64,000 nt of DNA from NCBI RefSeq assembly GCF_041860085.1, contig NZ_CP124747.1, positions 1,178,001-1,242,000 of the forward strand, read 5' to 3'. The DNA is from Schlesneria sp. DSM 10557. Its GTDB lineage: Bacteria; Planctomycetota; Planctomycetia; Planctomycetales; Planctomycetaceae. Below are positions 61,772 through 64,000 of the stretch, piece after piece (positions within the stretch are counted from its first letter, which is position 1; every line of letters begins with the position of its first letter). The translations under genes were made by a program, and so were the position numbers. The notes beneath the pieces were generated by a model, which worked only from the letters and a program-made list of their open reading frames with translations, did no database searches and had not been told where the DNA came from.

Positions 61772-62952
61772 GACAGCCTCAGTGCGCGCGGGCTGCGCGG
61801 ATAGAGTGAGACAAATTGCCCGCCCCTGGCCACATACTCGGCGTTTCGATTCACGATCTTCTCTTCCGCTCCGGGATTCACGACCAGCAGACAATACGAA
61901 ATCTGTCGTTCGACCAGGGCCTCAGATCCCCGAATCGGAAGGCCTCCCGCAGGAAACCGAAGTTTCTGTTTTTCGGGAGAGTCATCAATAACACAGTCGA
62001 GAAATTCCGCCAGCTCCATGATATCGATCAGCGTGCTTGCGCGATGCCCCGCACCAAAGACTGCCAGTCTGCCTCCATCGCTTCCAATTTCCTGCGCCCA
62101 CCTCCTGAGCGCCTCTTTCCGGCGCGGCCAGATGTTTGCGAAAGACTGAACAGCCGGTTCAAGGGAACTGCGCTGGGGCGCTACAGAGGGAGGGGCGCTC
62201 GCCCGTCCCATCCAGACCAGGCGATCTTCCATCGGATCAGGAACACGCCGAAAATAGGCCGTTTCAAATCCAGCTCGATGAAGTCCCTGCTGGAGGGTCA
62301 GCTCGGTAAAGTACAGTGTGTGCTCCTCCCAGACTGCGGTCACGTCCACGTCAGCAAAGGCGGCCTGGCTGTCGGGGACCTCGATGAGCAGATATCCCTC
62401 TGGCGTCAGAAGCTGGCTGCATGCCGCAAGAAATTCCGCCGCATCGTGACAATGTTCCAGAGCATACCGGGCTATCACAAGATCCGCTGGACCGTGCTTC
62501 TCGACCACTTGACGGGCTCTTGGCACTGTCCATGCGGCCTGAACCGATTCCATGCCGACATTCTCTGACGTCAGACCGAGATCGATGACGGAATCAAGCA
62601 GACAGGCCTGGCCAAAATCCAGCCGCCGCAACAACGCACCGTCATCCCGGGTGAAGCCGACGATTCGTTCTGCGCGGCCGAACTGGGTCACGTTTGCCAC
62701 GTCTCGAGCAGTCTCGTCGAGATGACCTTCCGGTTCCGCATATTTGATCCACGGAAAACGGGGCTGAATCTGCTCGATCGGTGGAACGTCCGATAGCTGC
62801 ACAACGCCACACGTCTGGCATTCCTGCCAGGAGAGGGCCTGTCGATAAGCCGGGGAATGACCTTCCTCAAAGAATTGATTCGAGATCGAAACCTGGCCGA
62901 AGTCAGTGACAGGATTCACCGACTGCGACCGACAAACACGACAACTGGGCAT
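61768..62952 (-). CDS. C-methyltransferase of sugar biosynthesis (zinc-binding N terminus, class I SAM fold)
   Basis: 394 residues from ATG 62952, with a perfect AGGAG 7 nt upstream; starts at 63009/63012 would overlap the upstream stop. The N-terminal zinc-binding module (about 1-70) has CRVCRS and CQTCGVVQ, as in NDP-hexose C-methyltransferases (TylC3-like). The SAM domain covers about 85-215: motif I is altered (GFTRDDGALLRRL instead of an E/D-x-G-x-N-x-G form), while ARYALEHCHDAAEFLA and YLLIEVPDS are kept. The C-terminal domain has GGRLAVFGAGHRASTLIDI, a nucleotide-binding fold. Substrate probably a 4-keto-deoxy sugar bound to a nucleotide. Coupled to the SDR gene. Confidence 0.82.
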   Translation of the reverse strand: MPSCRVCRSQSVNPVTDFGQVSISNQFFEEGHSPAYRQALSWQECQTCGVVQLSDVPPIEQIQPRFPWIKYAEPEGHLDETARDVANVTQFGRAERIVGFTRDDGALLRRLDFGQACLLDSVIDLGLTSENVGMESVQAAWTVPRARQVVEKHGPADLVIARYALEHCHDAAEFLAACSQLLTPEGYLLIEVPDSQAAFADVDVTAVWEEHTLYFTELTLQQGLHRAGFETAYFRRVPDPMEDRLVWMGRASAPPSVAPQRSSLEPAVQSFANIWPRRKEALRRWAQEIGSDGGRLAVFGAGHRASTLIDIMELAEFLDCVIDDSPEKQKLRFPAGGLPIRGSEALVERQISYCLLVVNPGAEEKIVNRNAEYVARGGQFVSLYPRSPRALRLS

Positions 62953-63008
62953 CCACCCACTCCTGAAGGACCATCGGCTGAGACAACCGTGATGCGGGGC
63001 GGGGCCCA

Positions 63009-63671
63009 TCATTCGAACGTGATGTATCCGTAGTCGCCCGTGTACCCTGCCTGTTGGTAGAGCCATTCCCATTCCTGTGGAGTGTGGAAGGCTCGACACG
63101 TCAATTGCCAGTAGAGGAGATTCGCTTTCTCTCGTTCGTTCCGGTAGGTTTCGACGACGATGTACTTTCCGCCCCGACTGACGCGTTCAATCTCTTTCAC
63201 AGCCGACCACAAGTCGAAGAGATAGAGATTGTGAAGCGCGTTCAGACTGTAAACGAGGTCAAATTCATTGTCCTTGAATGGGAGTTTGGCGGCGTTTCCC
63301 ACGTGGAGAAATGGCCGAATCTCTTCCTTGGAGTTTTCGATCGCGTAGGTCGAAATATCCAGGCCTGCCACTTCGATTCCCGGGACCACCTGGGTGAACT
63401 CATACAGGAGAAATCCCTTTCCGCACCCTACGTCCAGAACCTTCGAGCCGGCCTTCAGTCCGTAATGCTGAGCCATCGCCTCGGCAACAGGACGCCAGCG
63501 ACCGTCGTAACGGTAGCCGCCATAGCCAAGGTGACGTTCTCCGTCCCAGTAATCCTTGCCAAACTGCAAAGCAATCTCTGCACATTCTGCTTTATCGTGG
63601 TCGAGAACTCGCTGACGGTAGTCCCGCTTTGTGGACTTATGGACCGAGGCCAGGAAATCAAGGTGTGCCAT
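63009..63671 (-). CDS. Class I SAM-dependent methyltransferase
   Basis: 220 residues. Core motifs: SKVLDVGCGKGFLLYEFTQV (motif I, DVGCGKG at about 79-85), VAGLDISTYAIENSKEEI, LHVGNAAKLPFKDNEFDLVY with NAxxLPFxDxxFD, and KYIVVETYRNEREKANLLYW. The domain is complete and typical of UbiE/Coq5-like or sugar O-methyltransferases (methyltransf_11/25). N-terminal 60 residues are charged and hold KDYWDGERHLGYGGYRYDG. It lies between the epimerase and the C-methyltransferase on the minus strand, so it is likely part of a four-gene sugar set. Confidence 0.86.
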   Translation of the reverse strand: MAHLDFLASVHKSTKRDYRQRVLDHDKAECAEIALQFGKDYWDGERHLGYGGYRYDGRWRPVAEAMAQHYGLKAGSKVLDVGCGKGFLLYEFTQVVPGIEVAGLDISTYAIENSKEEIRPFLHVGNAAKLPFKDNEFDLVYSLNALHNLYLFDLWSAVKEIERVSRGGKYIVVETYRNEREKANLLYWQLTCRAFHTPQEWEWLYQQAGYTGDYGYITFE

Positions 63672-63695
63672 GCAGAGACGCTTCTCAATGGGGAA

Positions 63696-64000
63696 TCACG
63701 GACGGTGAATGTAGGAAAGTGGAAGCTGTTGAATGGCTTCCAGATTGGACTGAACCCAGTCTACGACCTCGCGTAATCCCGTATCAAGGTCGATCTGGGG
63801 CTTCCAGTTGAGCTCGGTTCTCGCCCGGGAGGAATCAATCACATAGGCTGCGTCCTGCCCCGGTCGTTCGTCAACCGACTTCGTTGACTCTTCAAATGAA
63901 CGCCCCAAAGTCGCACACATCCGCTGGACCACCTCGCGTACGGAAATCCCCTGATCGGGCGAAAGATGATACATCTGCCCGATTTGACCATGTTCCAGAA
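63696..64000 (-). CDS. NAD-dependent epimerase/dehydratase, C-terminal fragment (5' end outside window)
   Basis: The frame is open to the last base, so the gene starts beyond the window; about 101 residues are visible. The sequence (LEHGQIGQMYHLSPDQGISV) matches the C-terminal part of extended SDR enzymes such as dTDP-glucose 4,6-dehydratase or CDP-glucose/UDP-glucose relatives, with the standard VREVVQRMCATLG helix, the DERPGQDAAYVIDSSRARTE segment (R-P-G-x-D-x-x-Y) and the final LNWKPQIDLDTGLREVVDW. It would open the sugar cluster whose next genes are methyltransferases and an SDR. The cofactor-binding half and catalytic Tyr-Lys lie outside. Confidence 0.85.
   Translation of the reverse strand, partial: LEHGQIGQMYHLSPDQGISVREVVQRMCATLGRSFEESTKSVDERPGQDAAYVIDSSRARTELNWKPQIDLDTGLREVVDWVQSNLEAIQQLPLSYIHRP

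Noticed and set aside
1-64000. tRNA, rRNA, CRISPR, insertion sequence, prophage or integration site
   Set aside because: I saw no T-loop/acceptor patterns, repeat-spacer arrays, transposase motifs or flanking direct repeats. A tRNA could still be missed by eye.

Overview
The window is chromosomal DNA from a planctomycete (Planctomycetota, probably order Planctomycetales). The evidence is the set of lineage-typical families: three large PSCyt/PSD1 proteins (DUF1549/DUF1553), four DUF1501 proteins, two DUF1559 prepilin-like proteins with the H-X9-DG ending, a BBP7-type outer-membrane barrel, PQQ-like propellers and a PEP-CTERM protein. Genus cannot be fixed from sequence alone. I see no rRNA, tRNA, CRISPR array, transposase, phage gene or origin.

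Layout. 1-2.1 kb: the end of a possible sugar-binding or laminin-like secreted protein, then a nucleotidyltransferase-HD protein. 2.1-9.2 kb (+): a DUF1573 protein, an ExbB/TolQ channel, two ExbD/TolR proteins (one with an N-terminal zinc ribbon) and a 1159-residue FHA-TM-TPR-beta-propeller protein. Together they look like an energised Tol-like envelope machine. 9.3-17.5 kb: an orphan DUF1501, pterin carbinolamine dehydratase, an AraC regulator divergent from a PSD1+DUF1501 pair, and a small FHA protein. 17.6-18.8 kb holds no convincing gene. 18.8-25.2 kb: an arginine-deiminase-fold hydrolase, photolyase overlapping a MerR/B12-domain regulator, MgtE and MoeA. 25.4-28.8 kb: BBP7 barrel and a GT4 glycosyltransferase. 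29.2-34.4 kb (-): a pseudopilin/GspF cluster with overlapping genes. 34.5-42.6 kb: M81 MlrC-like protein, a probable exported acetolactate decarboxylase, ScpB, S1/P1 nuclease, HisF and a PQQ-like propeller protein. 43.2-48.9 kb: a second PSD1+DUF1501 pair, a planctomycete-type hypothetical, a sugar isomerase/epimerase and an unknown protein. 49.2-55.5 kb (-): PEP-CTERM protein, a DUF1559 protein preceded by a cobalamin riboswitch, IlvA and an OprP-like porin. 56.2-60.1 kb: a third PSD1+DUF1501 pair. 60.3-64 kb: methyltransferases, an SDR and an NDP-sugar epimerase that form the edge of a sugar/polysaccharide locus.

The most notable observations are: (1) a well-formed cobalamin riboswitch with its own promoter on the minus strand (51662-51871), reading into a DUF1559 prepilin-like gene rather than a known B12 gene; (2) the Tol/Exb-like cluster whose last gene joins FHA, TPR and propeller domains in one membrane protein; (3) a CarH/LitR-like regulator translationally coupled to photolyase that lacks the cobalamin-ligand residues; (4) an acetolactate decarboxylase with a lipoprotein-like signal. 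Functions are read from motifs and family knowledge; no database search was possible. Start sites were chosen by Shine-Dalgarno spacing, signal peptides and overlaps and are flagged where doubtful.
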